Assembly (NCBI GenBank): GCA_010093515.1
Contig: MU001688.1
Coordinates: 579,913-643,912 of the forward strand
DNA from: Lineolata rhizophorae
Lineage: Eukaryota > Ascomycota > Dothideomycetes > Lineolatales > Lineolataceae
Reading direction: 5' to 3'
DNA length: 64,000 bases
The position numbers and the translations under genes were made by a program. Under the pieces are notes generated by a model that worked only from the letters and a program-made list of their open reading frames with translations, did not search any database and was not told where the DNA came from. Shown in pieces: positions 37,180-47,845 of the stretch (positions are counted from its first letter, which is position 1; every line of letters starts with the position of its first letter).

Positions 37180-38247
37180 CAAACTTTTTTTTTATTTTAT
37201 TTTTTTTCTTACCAGTAATTAAATATTATGTCGGAGAGAGAGAGAGATAGCGAGATAGACCAATAGATCGAGGCGTCACGCCCAGACCGCCCTGCTTTTG
37301 CGGGAGTGTCCGTTGGTTGCGGAGAGGAATGGCTAACGGATTCATCGTAGGAGGACTTTATCATTGTCTTGCGCGCGCTCCACAAGGAGCAGATCGACGA
37401 AGTCATCAGCATCAGCGAGAAATATCGTAAGCCCTCCCCGGTTCCCGAGCATATACATACAGCTCTCGCAGAAGTCTTTCTAATACGAGTGGCTCCAATC
37501 CAGGCAGCACAAGCACATACCGCTACGAAGAGCCCCGCCCCGTGGATCCCGCGCCTCCTCCCATGCCTCCTCCCTCCATGCCTCCTCCGCCCATGGAACA
37601 ACCCCCTCCGATGGCCATGCCGCCGCCGCCTCCTCCCCCTCCCCCGCCCGAGTCCTACCACCCGCACTACCCCATGGCGCCCGGACCGGCGCCGCCGCCC
37701 CCACCCCCGCCAGCCACGTCGACGACGTCGGTCTCGACGGTGCGCAGCCCGTCCCCGCCGCGCGAATTCTACGAGGAGCGGGTCGAGGAATCGAACCACA
37801 TCGGGGGGCCCCTGACCGTAGTCCAACACCCGGACCATCACCACCATGCGCACCACCTGCACTCGATGCCGCGCACGGAGCGCGAGATCCGCAACGAGAT
37901 CCGCGAGCTGGAGCAGGAGCGGCGGCTCCTGCGGCTGGAGCGCGAGCCCCGCGAGACGGAGATCGAGTTCGTCGAGCGAAGGGGCCGGAGCAGGAGTCGC
38001 AGCAGGGACAGGGAGGTGGTGAGGGTGGAGCGGGATCGCAAAGGTAGGATGGCGCTTGTGAGGTCGGCGCATTGAGGGCGGGTGCCGACGCGGGGGGTGG
38101 CGCTCTTGGTGCGTGCGCTTTTTGGCCTCGTTTGTTTTCAGTTGCAATCGGCTGCTTCTGTGGGATCCGTGTGTGCTGACTGTTGAATCTGTGTGTGCAG
38201 CGCCGAACCCGAAGCTTGTCGCGGCCATGATGTCGACGTTGACGTGA
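36154..38247 (+). CDS. DUF8035-like fungal protein, charged and disordered
   Basis: Exons 36154-37104, 37351-37426, 37504-38043 and 38201-38247: 537 aa. It starts MDYRASTGNLAFYDD. The first 280 residues are Arg/Asp/Pro/Gly-rich and disordered. A conserved-looking core, KGRTKMPKRLVHVKAVVELG to PFEED and EDFIIVLRALHKEQIDEVIS, spans the first intron and recalls the DUF8035 domain of filamentous fungi. Then come a Pro-rich stretch, a His cluster (HPDHHHHAHH), a charged coiled coil (TEREIRNEIRELEQERRLLR), an RS-like segment, and the tail APNPKLVAAMMSTLT. Function is unknown; the coiled coil and RS-like part hint at a scaffold or RNA-linked role (inference). Intron 1 contains a long pyrimidine tract. 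All four junctions keep frame; the 76-nt exon 2 is supported by the core domain. Confidence 0.85.
37113..37210. repeat. Pyrimidine (T/CT) microsatellite inside an intron
   Basis: Almost pure T with scattered C for nearly 100 bp, within the first intron of the DUF8035-like gene and upstream of its GGCTAAC branch point at 37331. It makes the intron (246 bp) longer than most here and may vary between strains. Confidence 0.85.
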
Positions 38248-39124
38248 GGGGTCACGGGGTGCGGATCGAGGAGATGCGGTGCGGAGGCGCGGAGCAAGCC
38301 AGATTGATGCGTCTGTTGGATACGGCCGCGTGCGCGCTCAAGGAGTTTGGACACGTATGGGCTACGCGCAAGAGAGAACGCAAGAAAGGCCGGAGGCGTA
38401 GACGGTTTCGGACAGATATTGGCTTTATTTCCTTTTTTTTTTTCGGGCCAGAGGAGCGGCGCTGTGCGCCTCTGGATTCTGTCCATTGGCGGTCTTTTCG
38501 ATTCGGGTTGGAACGTGTACAATGAGAGATTGGATCTTTTGCTAGCTTCACTTTTCTCTGTTCTGTTCTGCGGCTTCTCTTCTCTTTGTTTGCTTGGTTC
38601 GATTCTTGTGTTCAAAATTCTGGAATTTTGTAGCTAGCTTGAATGAATGGACGACTTATGATTGTGTAGACTTTTATTTGCTGCGTACTGCGGTAGATGG
38701 TGTGGATGTGAGTGGTTGGGGTGCGGTCTGTTGGGTTGGCGTTGGATTAGTTTTGTTTAGATAGAAGTGCGAGGAGTACAAATGCATCCGATTGAATCTG
38801 GTACGTGCAGAAATATTTACTTGTTAATATGGTAGAGGTTGATGACTATCTTGACTGCCAGAACTGCTTGTGTAAATCCACGGCGCACGGGCCACGCGGG
38901 TAAAAGTGCACCTCCCGACACGTCCATCACCACCACCACGAGCACATGGAGGTTTGAACAGAACTCGGCTCACACTATCGCCACACGATAATCAGGCACC
39001 CCCCCCCCCCCTTCCAGATCCCGAAATGTAGCCCCATACTCCTATCCGCCCGCCTCATCCTAGTTACAAAAGCCCCCCTTCGCAGTTGTCGTCGGACACA
39101 CCCCCCTCACCACCACCAGCGACC
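38248..39124. other. Intergenic: 3' flank of the DUF8035-like gene and ARV1 promoter
   Basis: 0.88 kb, T-rich in the first half. A 13-base C run lies at 38999-39011, about 115 bp before the ARV1 start. No gene recognised. Confidence 0.6.
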
Positions 39125-40606
39125 ATGCCCATCTGCATCGAGTGCCGCTACCCGGTGCACCAGCTGTACACGACGTACAGCCGCGCGGACGACCGGGCGC
39201 TCGGCAAAGGCGTGCGGCTGACGCAGTGCCCGCGCTGCAAAGGCTTCGCCGACAAGTACGTCGAGCACGACTTTGTCGTGCTGTTTATCGATCTGGTGCT
39301 GATTAAGCCGCAGGTGAGTTGATGCTTTGGGGGGGTGGGGGTTGGAGGGAGGAGGTTGGGGCGAGAAGGAAGGAGAGGTCGCGCGGCTGACGGGCTTAGG
39401 TGTATCGCCATTTGCTGTTTAATCGGTTGGGGAGGGAGGATGATCGGTTTGATGTGAGTATTCTTGTTCGTTGGAATTGCCTATTTTGTCTGTAAGGCTT
39501 GTCATTTCTTTTTATCTTTTTTTTTTTACATTCAAAAGTTCATACATTCAAAGAATTCGGTCCTCATGAAAGCTACCCAAACAACACTTTCAACGCGTTC
39601 TCTTCCTTTTTCCAACCTCAAACTATTCCCCCTTTGCTAACCTCCCTCCTAGCCCTCTATAATCCGCCTCGGCACTCTCCTCCTCCTCTTCGATGTCTAC
39701 CTCACCTGGGCCCGAATCGAAAAGGCCTCCTCCCCACCCTCTTCGCACAGCACATCTCTCTCCTCGCCTTTCTCGCCTTCCGTGTCGTCATCCTCTCCCA
39801 TCTCCACCGGCGGCGGTCCCCCAACGTCGACCAACCCGCTCTTCGCCACCCAGCCCCTCTTCGTCCAGTACCTCTTCTTCCTCTTCCTGTGTGCCGCCGA
39901 GACAGTCGCCTTCCACCTACCGATCCGCCTACTGTGCGCGTACGCGCCGCTGGTGCCGGCCCTACCGCGCTTCTGGGCCGGAGCGGCGGGCGGGAAGAAA
40001 CGGTCCGCGGGCCGGGCAGCGCAAGGCGGCGGCGGCGGCGCCACGGCGCCAGGCGCTCCGGCGGCTGGTCCTTCATCAGCCGGAGCCGGAGCGGGCCCTC
40101 CCGGCACGGCGACGGTCCAACTCGGCGCCTCGACGCCTCACGCCGCGGCCACGAGCGCCTTCGCATCGGCCGCGACCGGCGCTACCACGACGACGACGAC
40201 GACGGCGCCGAGCACGTCGTACCCGGTGTCAGCCCTGCTCCACGCGGGCCGGACCAGCTCGCGCGCGCGCGCGATCCCGCTCCTCCCCCACTACCCGCAC
40301 CCCGTGCCCCTCAGCACCGCCCTCCTCGTCTCCTCCTGCACAAAGCTCTTCCCCCTCCTCCTCATCATCTGGCCCTACGACCTGCCCTCGTCCGCCTCGG
40401 CTGTCTCCTGGGCCGTCATCGTCAACAACGTCGCCGCGCTCGAGATCCTGCTCGACTGCGGGTACGCGCGCGCCGGGCTGCTGGTCGGCGTCGGCGCGGC
40501 AGTGAGGGCCGTTGTGGGCGGTGTGGTGCTGGGGGCTGTGGGGCTGAGTGATGGGGGGGCCGGCGGCGTGGAGGGGTGGGGGTGGGGGAGGTGGAGGGGG
40601 GTGTGA
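39125..40606 (+). CDS. ARV1: Arv1 family ER sterol/lipid homeostasis protein
   Basis: Exons 39125-39313, 39400-39453 and 39653-40606: 398 aa. Arv1 is an ER membrane protein needed for sterol distribution and GPI precursor handling. The Arv1 homology domain is clear: zinc-ribbon cysteines C4, C7, C35 and C38 (MPICIECRYPV, QCPRCKGFADKYVEHD), then VVLFIDLVLIKPQVYRHLLFNRL joined across the first intron and IIRLGTLLLLFDVYLTWARIE after the second. Further membrane segments are FVQYLFFLFLCAAETVAF, ALLVSSCTKLFPLLLIIWPY and the Gly/Val-rich end. Two low-complexity inserts (Ser/Pro, and Gly/Ala/Thr of about 90 residues) are longer than in yeast. Branch points GGCTGAC and GCTAACC are visible. The ATG at 39125 gives the canonical N-terminus. 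Confidence 0.92.
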
Positions 40607-41220
40607 GATGGGGGAAGTCTTGGGGTGGATTTGTTAGTTGAAGGAATTAGGTTATTGCGTTACCGCCGCCGTCTGGCCCGACGGGTGAGCAAACAAAGGA
40701 CGGCTTCTGGGTACTGTTGGACCAACACCCTTCCAAAAAAATAGTTGTGGTTTTGTATGATATCCTAGTTCGGATTTCCCGATGTATAATCTGAACAAAC
40801 GACGCCTATCATGACGTCCATATGCTACACTAGCAGATACAAAATGAGGCAAAAGTGGAGTAGAGCTGAGCCGATTCTCAGCCCTCATGCTGGCCCAAAC
40901 TGATCGTAGCATCTGCTTGTACTCCAGCATCAGCCCGCACTCATCATAAAATGTCCTCTATCAAACCCTCATTACGACCCGAAGGCTCGACTTAAGCCCC
41001 TATAACCCCCTACTCTCACTCTTCCAAAATATGTCCTCGAACTACCGCACGCAAACAAACAAGCGCTTGCGACGCCGCTTTCCCGCATCGCACGAGAAGC
41101 CCAACGTCCACTAGCAAGTTCGTTAAACTATGCTTGAATGCCAAGCCCCTAGCCCGTCGTTCAATCCGAATATCTCCACACACACACAGTCCTTCGGCCA
41201 AACAACCCACAACCGCTATC
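40607..41220. other. Intergenic between convergent ARV1 and V-ATPase e genes
   Basis: Shared 3' flank. No gene recognised. Confidence 0.6.
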
Positions 41221-41784
41221 TCACAGAGAGCGCTCATGATTGATGATCTCGGGCCGGAGGTCGCTCCGCCTGGGCACGATGAGCGGGTGCCACTGCGCCA
41301 GGAAGGTGATGACTATTCGATCCACCCGTACATGGTCAGTCTCGAGCATTATTTCCACCAGCGGGCGAATTCGGAGTACTAGAGCAGGGGATCGCAGCCG
41401 GGGAGCAGGCAGCAAAGACTCCAGGCGGGAGGGCGGTATACGTACGCCACAGGAGGTAGCACGCGCAGGCGGCGAGGATGAGCGACGAGCGCCAGACACT
41501 ACGGCGGTTGGCGGGAGCAGCCGTCTGTTAGCCGTTGTTTCTTTCCCCGCGAGCAAAGGGCTCCGTCGAGGGCGTTGTGGCGATGGGCCGGCGGGGTTGG
41601 CGACGCTTACGTTTGGTTCTCGCCCTTGGGCGCCGCGAACCAGGACACGACGGAGAAGACGGCGATGACGAGGAGCCCGATCCAGACGCTCCAGCTGCGC
41701 GTCGGCTTGTCAGCGAGTTGCTTGAAAGGGGAGATGGGACGCCGCGGCGGCGCCGAAAGGAAGGGGATTTTACCCGTTGGCCAT
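41221..41784 (-). CDS. VMA9: V-type proton ATPase subunit e
   Basis: Complement of 41221-41312, 41446-41498, 41611-41694 and 41774-41784: four exons, 79 aa. Subunit e is a small hydrophobic part of the V-ATPase Vo sector in vacuole and endosome membranes and is needed for proton pumping. The spliced product begins MANGWSVWIGLLVIAVFSVV, continues SWFAAPKGENQT and VWRSSLILAACACYLLW, and ends LITFLAQWHPLIVPRRSDL plus a short polar tail. Two membrane helices and the FLAQWHPLI motif are family hallmarks, and the length is normal. The first coding exon is only 11 nt, and no continuous frame covers the gene, so automatic callers may miss it. Introns of 79, 112 and 133 bp all keep frame. Confidence 0.93.
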
Positions 41785-42142
41785 TTTGGCGGTGGGGAGA
41801 AGGGTTTATCGGTCGGGGATGTTGGGCGGAGGCGCTGGGGCGGGTGCGAGTCGTGGTGTTGGCGGATATCGGGCGTGGGAGGTTGTCGCCTGGAGGGAGC
41901 TTGGACGGCGAAGGTCGGAGCTGGAGTGCGAGGTCTTGGCGCACGTGACTACCATAGTGAGGTACGTTCCCGCAACGTGCCGTGCTAACATAGGGGCACA
42001 ATATGGAGTACATATATTTGTGCTTGAAAAAAAAAATGGGCAGAAGCATTTATTCGTTCGTTTGTTGAATGTAAATAAGTCAACTTCTATCTCAAAACTC
42101 CTCGTTCCAGTCCATCAAGTCCTCCACCATCAGTCAACTAGC
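41785..42142. other. Intergenic: VMA9 promoter and 3' flank of the next gene
   Basis: 358 bp; GC-rich next to VMA9, AT-rich at 42000-42090. No separate feature recognised. Confidence 0.6.
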
Positions 42143-42757
42143 CTAAGCCTCCAACCACACCCCTTCTCCCTCCTCCTTATTTGCAACAAATGTCCCAATC
42201 TTTTCTTCCCACTCTCCTAACTTCGCCCCTTCCCCTTTCTCGCCCGAAATCCAGAAACAAACCAGTTCCTCCAGCGCCCCTTCCTCCACATCGACCCTCC
42301 ACCTCCCCGTAACGCCCAACCGCTCCAACAATCCCTCCACCTCCGCCCTCTCCCCTTCCTTAACCACGTACCTCGCCACACGCACCTTTTCCCCCGATTT
42401 CTCCTCCCCATTACCTAGTCCGCCCATCCCCAACTCCAACCCCAACCCTTCCAACCCCCCCTCCACATGCACAAGCCACTCCACCACCACCTTATGCTTC
42501 AGCTCCGCCATGATGCTCCGGTTCGCTTCCGACGGAATCCAGTCCTCGAAATGCTGCGCGACGCTGGCCCAGTGGCCAAAGATGTAGATGTGGGTTGGTG
42601 GCGCCCCGACGGACGGCGGCGGGGAGACCAAGTACCGGAATGTATTTGGGAAGGTGGAGAAGGATTCCACTGCTGAGCGGGCAAGGGAGAGTGTGCTGAG
42701 GAGGCTGGAGTCGGGTGGGACGAGGAGGCGGAGGAGGGAGAGCTCGAGGACGGGCAT
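42143..42757 (-). CDS. Conserved-looking fungal protein of unknown function
   Basis: Intronless frame of 204 aa from the ATG at 42757. It starts MPVLELSLLRLLVPPDSSLL. A segment reading THIYIFGHWASVAQHFEDWI is followed by a predicted helix (PSEANRSIMAELKHKVVVEW) and a strand-like LVHVEG. The second half is Glu/Gly-rich and more variable (GNGEEKSGEKVRVARYVVKE), ending GTFVANKEEGEGVWLEA. The alternation of strands and helices with a His-Trp pair recalls dimeric alpha/beta-barrel (ABM-like) proteins of fungi, but I cannot confirm the family. No signal peptide or membrane segment. Coding is supported by length, a clean start and a protein-like pattern only in this frame. Confidence 0.65.
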   Translation of the reverse strand: MPVLELSLLRLLVPPDSSLLSTLSLARSAVESFSTFPNTFRYLVSPPPSVGAPPTHIYIFGHWASVAQHFEDWIPSEANRSIMAELKHKVVVEWLVHVEGGLEGLGLELGMGGLGNGEEKSGEKVRVARYVVKEGERAEVEGLLERLGVTGRWRVDVEEGALEELVCFWISGEKGEGAKLGEWEEKIGTFVANKEEGEGVWLEA

Positions 42758-43421
42758 TTTTGGTGTATGGGATTGACCGCGGACGTGGAGCGAGGCTGTT
42801 TTGTTTGATATGGAGCGTATAGGAAAATAAAGTTTAGGATGCCTCTGGTATGAGAGTTGGGTGGTCGGATCTTATATCTATGTCGAGATGGTCGGTGTGA
42901 ACAGTAGTCATAGTGGCTGGGATACGCGCGGCCTTGGTGCCTGCGCGCGTCTCGGGAAGTTTCCTGGGCGTTGGCCGGGTGTTGACGTGGCCTTGGTGCC
43001 TAGGGCTCTCGGCGACGCCGCAAGAGTGAGTCGCATGCACGGATGTTGAATGTAGACGTCTGCATCAACTATTACAGGCATACAGCTAGCTAAATACATG
43101 GAACGTTAGCATTGCGGAGCTCCAACGAATCTCTACGTCTCTGCTTACTGATGCGAGCATCCTCGCCTTAGCACATCTGCGAGGGCGCGTCAGCCCGAAG
43201 GCATAAATAACGTTTGAAAATGACAAGGTCCTATGAGACGTTAAAAAGATTAATTCAGGTTCGAACATGCTGTGTATAGTTTTACAATCGAGCCAAGATC
43301 CTCATCGAGCAACCTCTCTCCTCGAGACTTCTCTACTGTACAAGAAGAGCCTCTACAACCTCCCAACTTCCGCCCGGCACAAACAAATCTCCATACTTCT
43401 TCCCCAGCCACGCCCACTCCC
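42758..43421. other. Intergenic, 664 bp
   Basis: Promoter of the unknown gene at 42757 and 3' flank of the bS21m gene. No gene or RNA recognised. Confidence 0.6.
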
Positions 43422-44297
43422 TCACCATCCTTGCCTCGTCATCTTCTGCACCTTCCTCACCGTCTCCTTAAACCCCTCCTTAAATCTCCTCCTCCACCTC
43501 TGGCTCTTGAGCCTCTTCCTCCGCAACCCGGGCCTCTCATGAAATTTCTGCATGTTCACTGTATGCCTGATTCTGTTCATGGCGGTCTGGATCTCCATGA
43601 ACCGGAACGCCTGCGCCAGGCCCACCCCGCGGCCCTTGTCCACGGGCACCGTCTTGCCCAACTCCGGGCCCAGCTTGATGTTCATGGCGGGCTCGGCGTC
43701 TAGGCGGACAGGGCCTGAGGACGTCGTCGAGGCGGCGGGCTGCCCCAGGGGCCCGTCGCGCGCGCGGAGAGCGTCGAGGATGCTTCCTGTTCTAGAGGAT
43801 CCGACGTCTGTAGCGCTTCGCTCTTGCTGCTCCTGCTGCCCGGGGCGAGCCTCCGACCCTCTCTCCTTTGGTGCCGCCGCATTGTCGAATAGGCGCGGCC
43901 ACGCACCTTGTCCTCCGCTCTGCTGTTGCTGCTGGCGTAGCTCTCGGAAGCGGGCGTACTCATCCAACGACGTGCGCGGATTGCGGCGCGGAATACCGAA
44001 GCTAGCGTTATCGCTCTCGGGGCCGACGACCGAGTCAAGGAGGGAGGCGACGCGGCTTCTAGATGCGGGGCGCTGCGGCTCGTCCTTGGGTGGAGAGTCG
44101 GGGGTTCGATCTTGGTTGTGCTGCTGGTGGGACGGGGTTGTAGTGGTAAGGAAGCGTCGGGACGGGATGGACGCAGGTCGCAGAAAGAGGCGATGAGCGC
44201 ATTGAGGGCGGGAGGTCGAGCGGCACATTGGGCTCGTGGCGATGAGGTGCTGGTGCTGGGCGCGGAGTAGCGCTTCAGCACCGCGCCGCATGTCCAT
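43422..44297 (-). CDS. MRP21: Mitochondrial small-subunit ribosomal protein bS21m
   Basis: Single exon, 291 aa from the ATG at 44297. The last 70 residues are the bS21 domain: AQAFRFMEIQTAMNRIRHTV, then a basic helix (RRKRLKSQRWRRRFKEGFKE) ending KMTRQGW. bS21m sits on the mitoribosome small subunit near the mRNA exit region. The N-terminus (MDMRRGAEALLRAQHQHLIA, then RLFLRPASIPSRRFL) is basic with few acidic residues, as expected for import. Residues about 60-220 are a Gln/Ser/Pro-rich extension absent from bacteria; such extensions are common in fungal mitoribosomes. The frame stays open upstream of 44297 but without another suitable ATG. Divergent from the RBM25-like gene. Confidence 0.88.
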   Translation of the reverse strand: MDMRRGAEALLRAQHQHLIATSPMCRSTSRPQCAHRLFLRPASIPSRRFLTTTTPSHQQHNQDRTPDSPPKDEPQRPASRSRVASLLDSVVGPESDNASFGIPRRNPRTSLDEYARFRELRQQQQQSGGQGAWPRLFDNAAAPKERGSEARPGQQEQQERSATDVGSSRTGSILDALRARDGPLGQPAASTTSSGPVRLDAEPAMNIKLGPELGKTVPVDKGRGVGLAQAFRFMEIQTAMNRIRHTVNMQKFHERPGLRRKRLKSQRWRRRFKEGFKETVRKVQKMTRQGW

Positions 44298-44931
44298 TGC
44301 GGGTTGTCTTACGGCAATGGAGAAGAGCAAAGACGAGATGCAATTACGGGGCAAGCGCAGCGATTGAATTGGGCATGATGATGATGTAGGTGACGCAGGC
44401 GGCAGAGAGGGGTCGCAGCTGCTCCGAGAGAAAAGTGATGTCGAGGAAGGAGCGGCCGACGGAGGTGCGCCGCAAGAGAAGGGAAGGAACGCGCCCCACA
44501 ACTTTTTCTGATTCGGCGCGACGCGATTGGCGCGCGCTGCGGCCTTGTGTAGCCCGTGCGCCCCGCCGCCTACGCTTGAATCGCGAAGCTGCTCAAGAAG
44601 CTTCTTTTCTTCCACACCGCACTCCGCAAAACCACTTCTCTTCTTTTGCCTCAGCTCACGTTTCTGCACCACTTCTCTCTTGCTCAGCACGTGCACGCGT
44701 CTACGGCTTCCAAACTTCCTGGGACTCGTGAAAAGTATCCACCTGCGCCCATCCGCGAGACTGCAAAGCTTCTGTTCGCTCTCTACGCGTCAAACTTTGC
44801 CTGCTCCTCCTCACACTTCCTTGCTACACACACATTTCGTCTGAAATTGTTTGCACGAACACACAATTAGACGAACTAGTCGCGTCTCTTCCCCCTCTCG
44901 TGGCGGCGCTTGCCCGCCAACTTCGCCCGCC
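44298..44931. promoter_or_regulatory. Divergent promoter region, bS21m and RBM25-like genes
   Basis: 634 bp separate the two starts. An inverted CCAAT box (ATTGG) lies at 44526-44530 in a GC-rich patch; the right part is pyrimidine-rich leader. No other gene seen. Confidence 0.5.
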
Positions 44932-47845
44932 ATGTACCCTTACAACAACGGTAAGCCTCCCATCGCCCCTCCACCTCCAGAATCACCACCACCTATTCTC
45001 CCCATTTCCCGCTCCTCCTCCCGCCCTCGAAACTCCCTTGAACGCATCAAATGCGAGGCTAGGAGAGAGATGCTTATAAAGCTTCTAAAAGCACCTGGCC
45101 AATATGGCAACAAACAAGGCCAGCACTACCCGCCTGGCTACACGGGCCAGCACCCGATGGGCGCGCCACCCGGCGTGCAACCCAACCCGAATCTTGGTAA
45201 GTAAATCCACACACCATCTTTATTAAAGATAGCACCACCTTCAATCTAACTACAGCCTATTCCGGCTACTGGTTCTTAGGCCCTCCGCCAGGCGTTCCTG
45301 CTGGCCCTCCTGGCGCCGCCCGCCCCGCCATGTCTCCTCCCGCAGGCATGCCGTCCGCGACATCGCCGCACCCGAGCGCGCCCCGCGCCGGCGGTCACCC
45401 GGGCACCGGCCCCTCCCTGCCACCAAACTTCACTCCTCCCGCCGGCATGCCCAACATCAACTTCAGCGCACCGGTGATCCGTCTCGGGACCTCCGGCCCG
45501 CCCAAGGGTGGCATTGGCGGCCCGGACGCCGGCTCGGGCAGGTCTGATAGCCGCGCAGATGGCTCCATGGGTGGTGCGGCTGGAGGCGGCCGCAATAGGA
45601 TGGGCCTCGGCCATCCAGACGCACACCGTGGCGGCCCGGGCGGACCGATGAGAGGCGATGCAGCCAACGCTGCCGTCCCACTGCAGGAGCCTACCGTCGA
45701 CGAGGTGGATCGCACCCTCTTTGTCGGAGAGATCCCCGGGGGCTCGGACAGCGGTGGTTTGGGCGGAGATGAGGGCGTAAAGCGTCTTTTGAGCTGCGCG
45801 GGCCCTTTGCGCAAGTGGGTCCGAGCTATAAATGCGGATGGCCAGGTCGATGACTTCGGGTTCGGCGAATACGAGGATGTCGAGACTCTGGCCATCGCAG
45901 ATGAGATATTCAAGGACGTCGAAGTTCCGGTCGAGAGACAGCGTCCTAAAATGGACAACGGAGAGGATACAGAGATGTCGGAGGCAGAAGACAAGAGAAT
46001 GATGAAAGTGAAGCTGACCGTAAGTGTTGTTCCCGTTTTTGAGATTGTCGCTTCTACGGTTCTAGCAAATGCTAACTACTATCTGCCTTCACAGTTTGAC
46101 GTCGATGAGAACTCCCCTATCTATAATGAGGAGTTCAAGTCTCGCCTCAATGAAAATTCTACGGCTTGGGAGTCACGCATTCAGGCCTGCCGCGATTCTC
46201 TCAAACATGTTTTGGACTCGTTCTTCAACCCGCCAGTTACTTCTGCTGCCGATTACGACCACGACACCATCATGCAAGATGGCGCTGCAGCTGCCAAACC
46301 TGCCACGGATCCGGCTGAGGTCATCATGATTCCTCTTTCAGCTGAAGACGAGCTTGCGGACATCCCTGCTGACATGCGCGAGACTGTTGCCGCCGAGATT
46401 GCCGCTTTCCGCGAGCGCTCAAACCGTCGCGACTTGGAGCGTATGCGCCGTGAAGAGGAAATCGAAGCTCGTGCTACCGGCGGCCGCGCCGTTCGGCTGC
46501 CATCTCCTGCTGGTGGCGCGAATGGCGTTCCGCTTGGTCCGCGCGAGAAGGGTGTTCATGGTGCGCCGAGTGGACCGAAGGGTTTCCAAGGCGTGCAAAT
46601 CCCGAAGGATTACCAGGCAGGCGTCTCCTTTGTGAACGGCTCCGGCGCCGACTCTGCATTCGGACCCGTACCCGGCTATGACCGGTCTGTCGAAGACGAC
46701 TCTGCCTCGGACGAGGAACTCGAAGCGCGCCGTGTCGCCAAAAAGGAGGCCGAGCAGGAGCGCAAATTTCTCGATGCGGAGCGCAAGTGGTTGAACCGTG
46801 AACGCAACCGCGAGACCGCGCTAGCGCGCGAACGCGAGCGGGAGCGCAAGGAGAAAGAAGCCCGCGAACGCAATGCCACGGAGCTTCGAGAGCGCCTCAG
46901 CAAGTACGACGACGACGAGGAGAAGACCGCTAAGCGCGACCCCTACTACTCGGACCACAACGCGTGGCGCCGTACGCGGGCACAGATCCGCAGCCGCGAA
47001 GAGGCCGAAGACGAGCGTGACCGCCAGCTCGAGGCGCGCGAGCGCGCCGCCGAGGAGGAGAAGAGCCGTGGCCTCGTCGACTCCTTCCTGGATCGCCAGG
47101 CGGAGGAGCTGTTTGCGCGCCGTGCCGAGGACGACCGCGCCCGCGCCGAGGGCTATCTCGACATGTTGGGCCGCCGCCCCACCGACGCTGCTCCTGGCGA
47201 GGCCCAGCGCGAGCCCACGCGCATCCGGCTCACGCTCGGCGCCGCGGCGGCGCAGCGCGCGCAGCCGGCGGGCCGCCCCCGCCGCTCGGCGCTCGAGGTC
47301 GAGGGCCTTCTCGAGGACGAGGACGAGGGCGCAACGGCGACGCGGCGCGGACTCGTGCCCATCAAGGATGGCGAGCCGCTCCGCCCCGGCGACCGCATGA
47401 ACGACCAGCAGCGCGAGGAGGCGGCGCAGGCGCTGATGACGGAGCTGCCGACGGACAAGCAGGGCCTTTGGAACTGGCCGGTGCAATGGGACTGCGTCGA
47501 TGAGACCATCATGGTCGAGAAACTGCGGCCGTTCATCGAGAAGACCATCATGGACTACCTGGGCGTGGAGGAGGTGATGTTGGTGGATGCAGTGGAGGAG
47601 GGCGTGCGGAGGAGGGCGAAGCCGGAGGAGATTGTGACGGAGTTGGCGGACGTGAGTCTTCTGTTTCTTTTCTTCTCCCATGTTTTCCTCGGTTTCTTTC
47701 CTGCCACTTGGTGCTATGGGATGTTGTTGCTAACGTGCACGTGTTATCATAGGTTATGGACGAGGATGCCGCCGACCTTGTCATGCAAGTCTGGCGCAGG
47801 CTCATCTACTACGCCGAGGCGGAGAAGCTGGGCTACCCCTACTAG
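44932..47845 (+). CDS. RBM25/Snu71-like U1 snRNP-associated splicing factor
   Basis: Exons 44932-44950, 45119-45196, 45280-46019, 46095-47651 and 47753-47845: 828 aa. Members help U1 snRNP choose 5' splice sites in the nucleus. The N-terminal 170 residues are Pro/Gly-rich. A divergent RRM follows (about 176-250: DRTLFVGEIPGG, GFGEYEDVETLAIADEIFK). Then come an acidic part, a long Glu/Arg/Lys-rich coiled coil (about 420-650), and a C-terminal PWI domain (LRPFIEKTIMDYLGVEEVML to ADLVMQVWRRLIYYAEAEKL), ending GYPY. Introns of 168 and 75 bp (first and third) are multiples of three without stops, so retention would give a longer in-frame protein; the first could even be coding. The last intron (101 bp) would shift the frame. 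Confidence 0.88.

Noticed and set aside
35569-37182. 537-codon minus-strand frame opposite the DUF8035-like gene
   Set aside because: Antisense shadow of Arg/Pro/Gly codons; starts in the poly-pyrimidine intron as poly-Lys.
44298-44696. Upstream in-frame extension of bS21m
   Set aside because: No better ATG; it would replace a good mitochondrial import N-terminus and overlap the divergent promoter.
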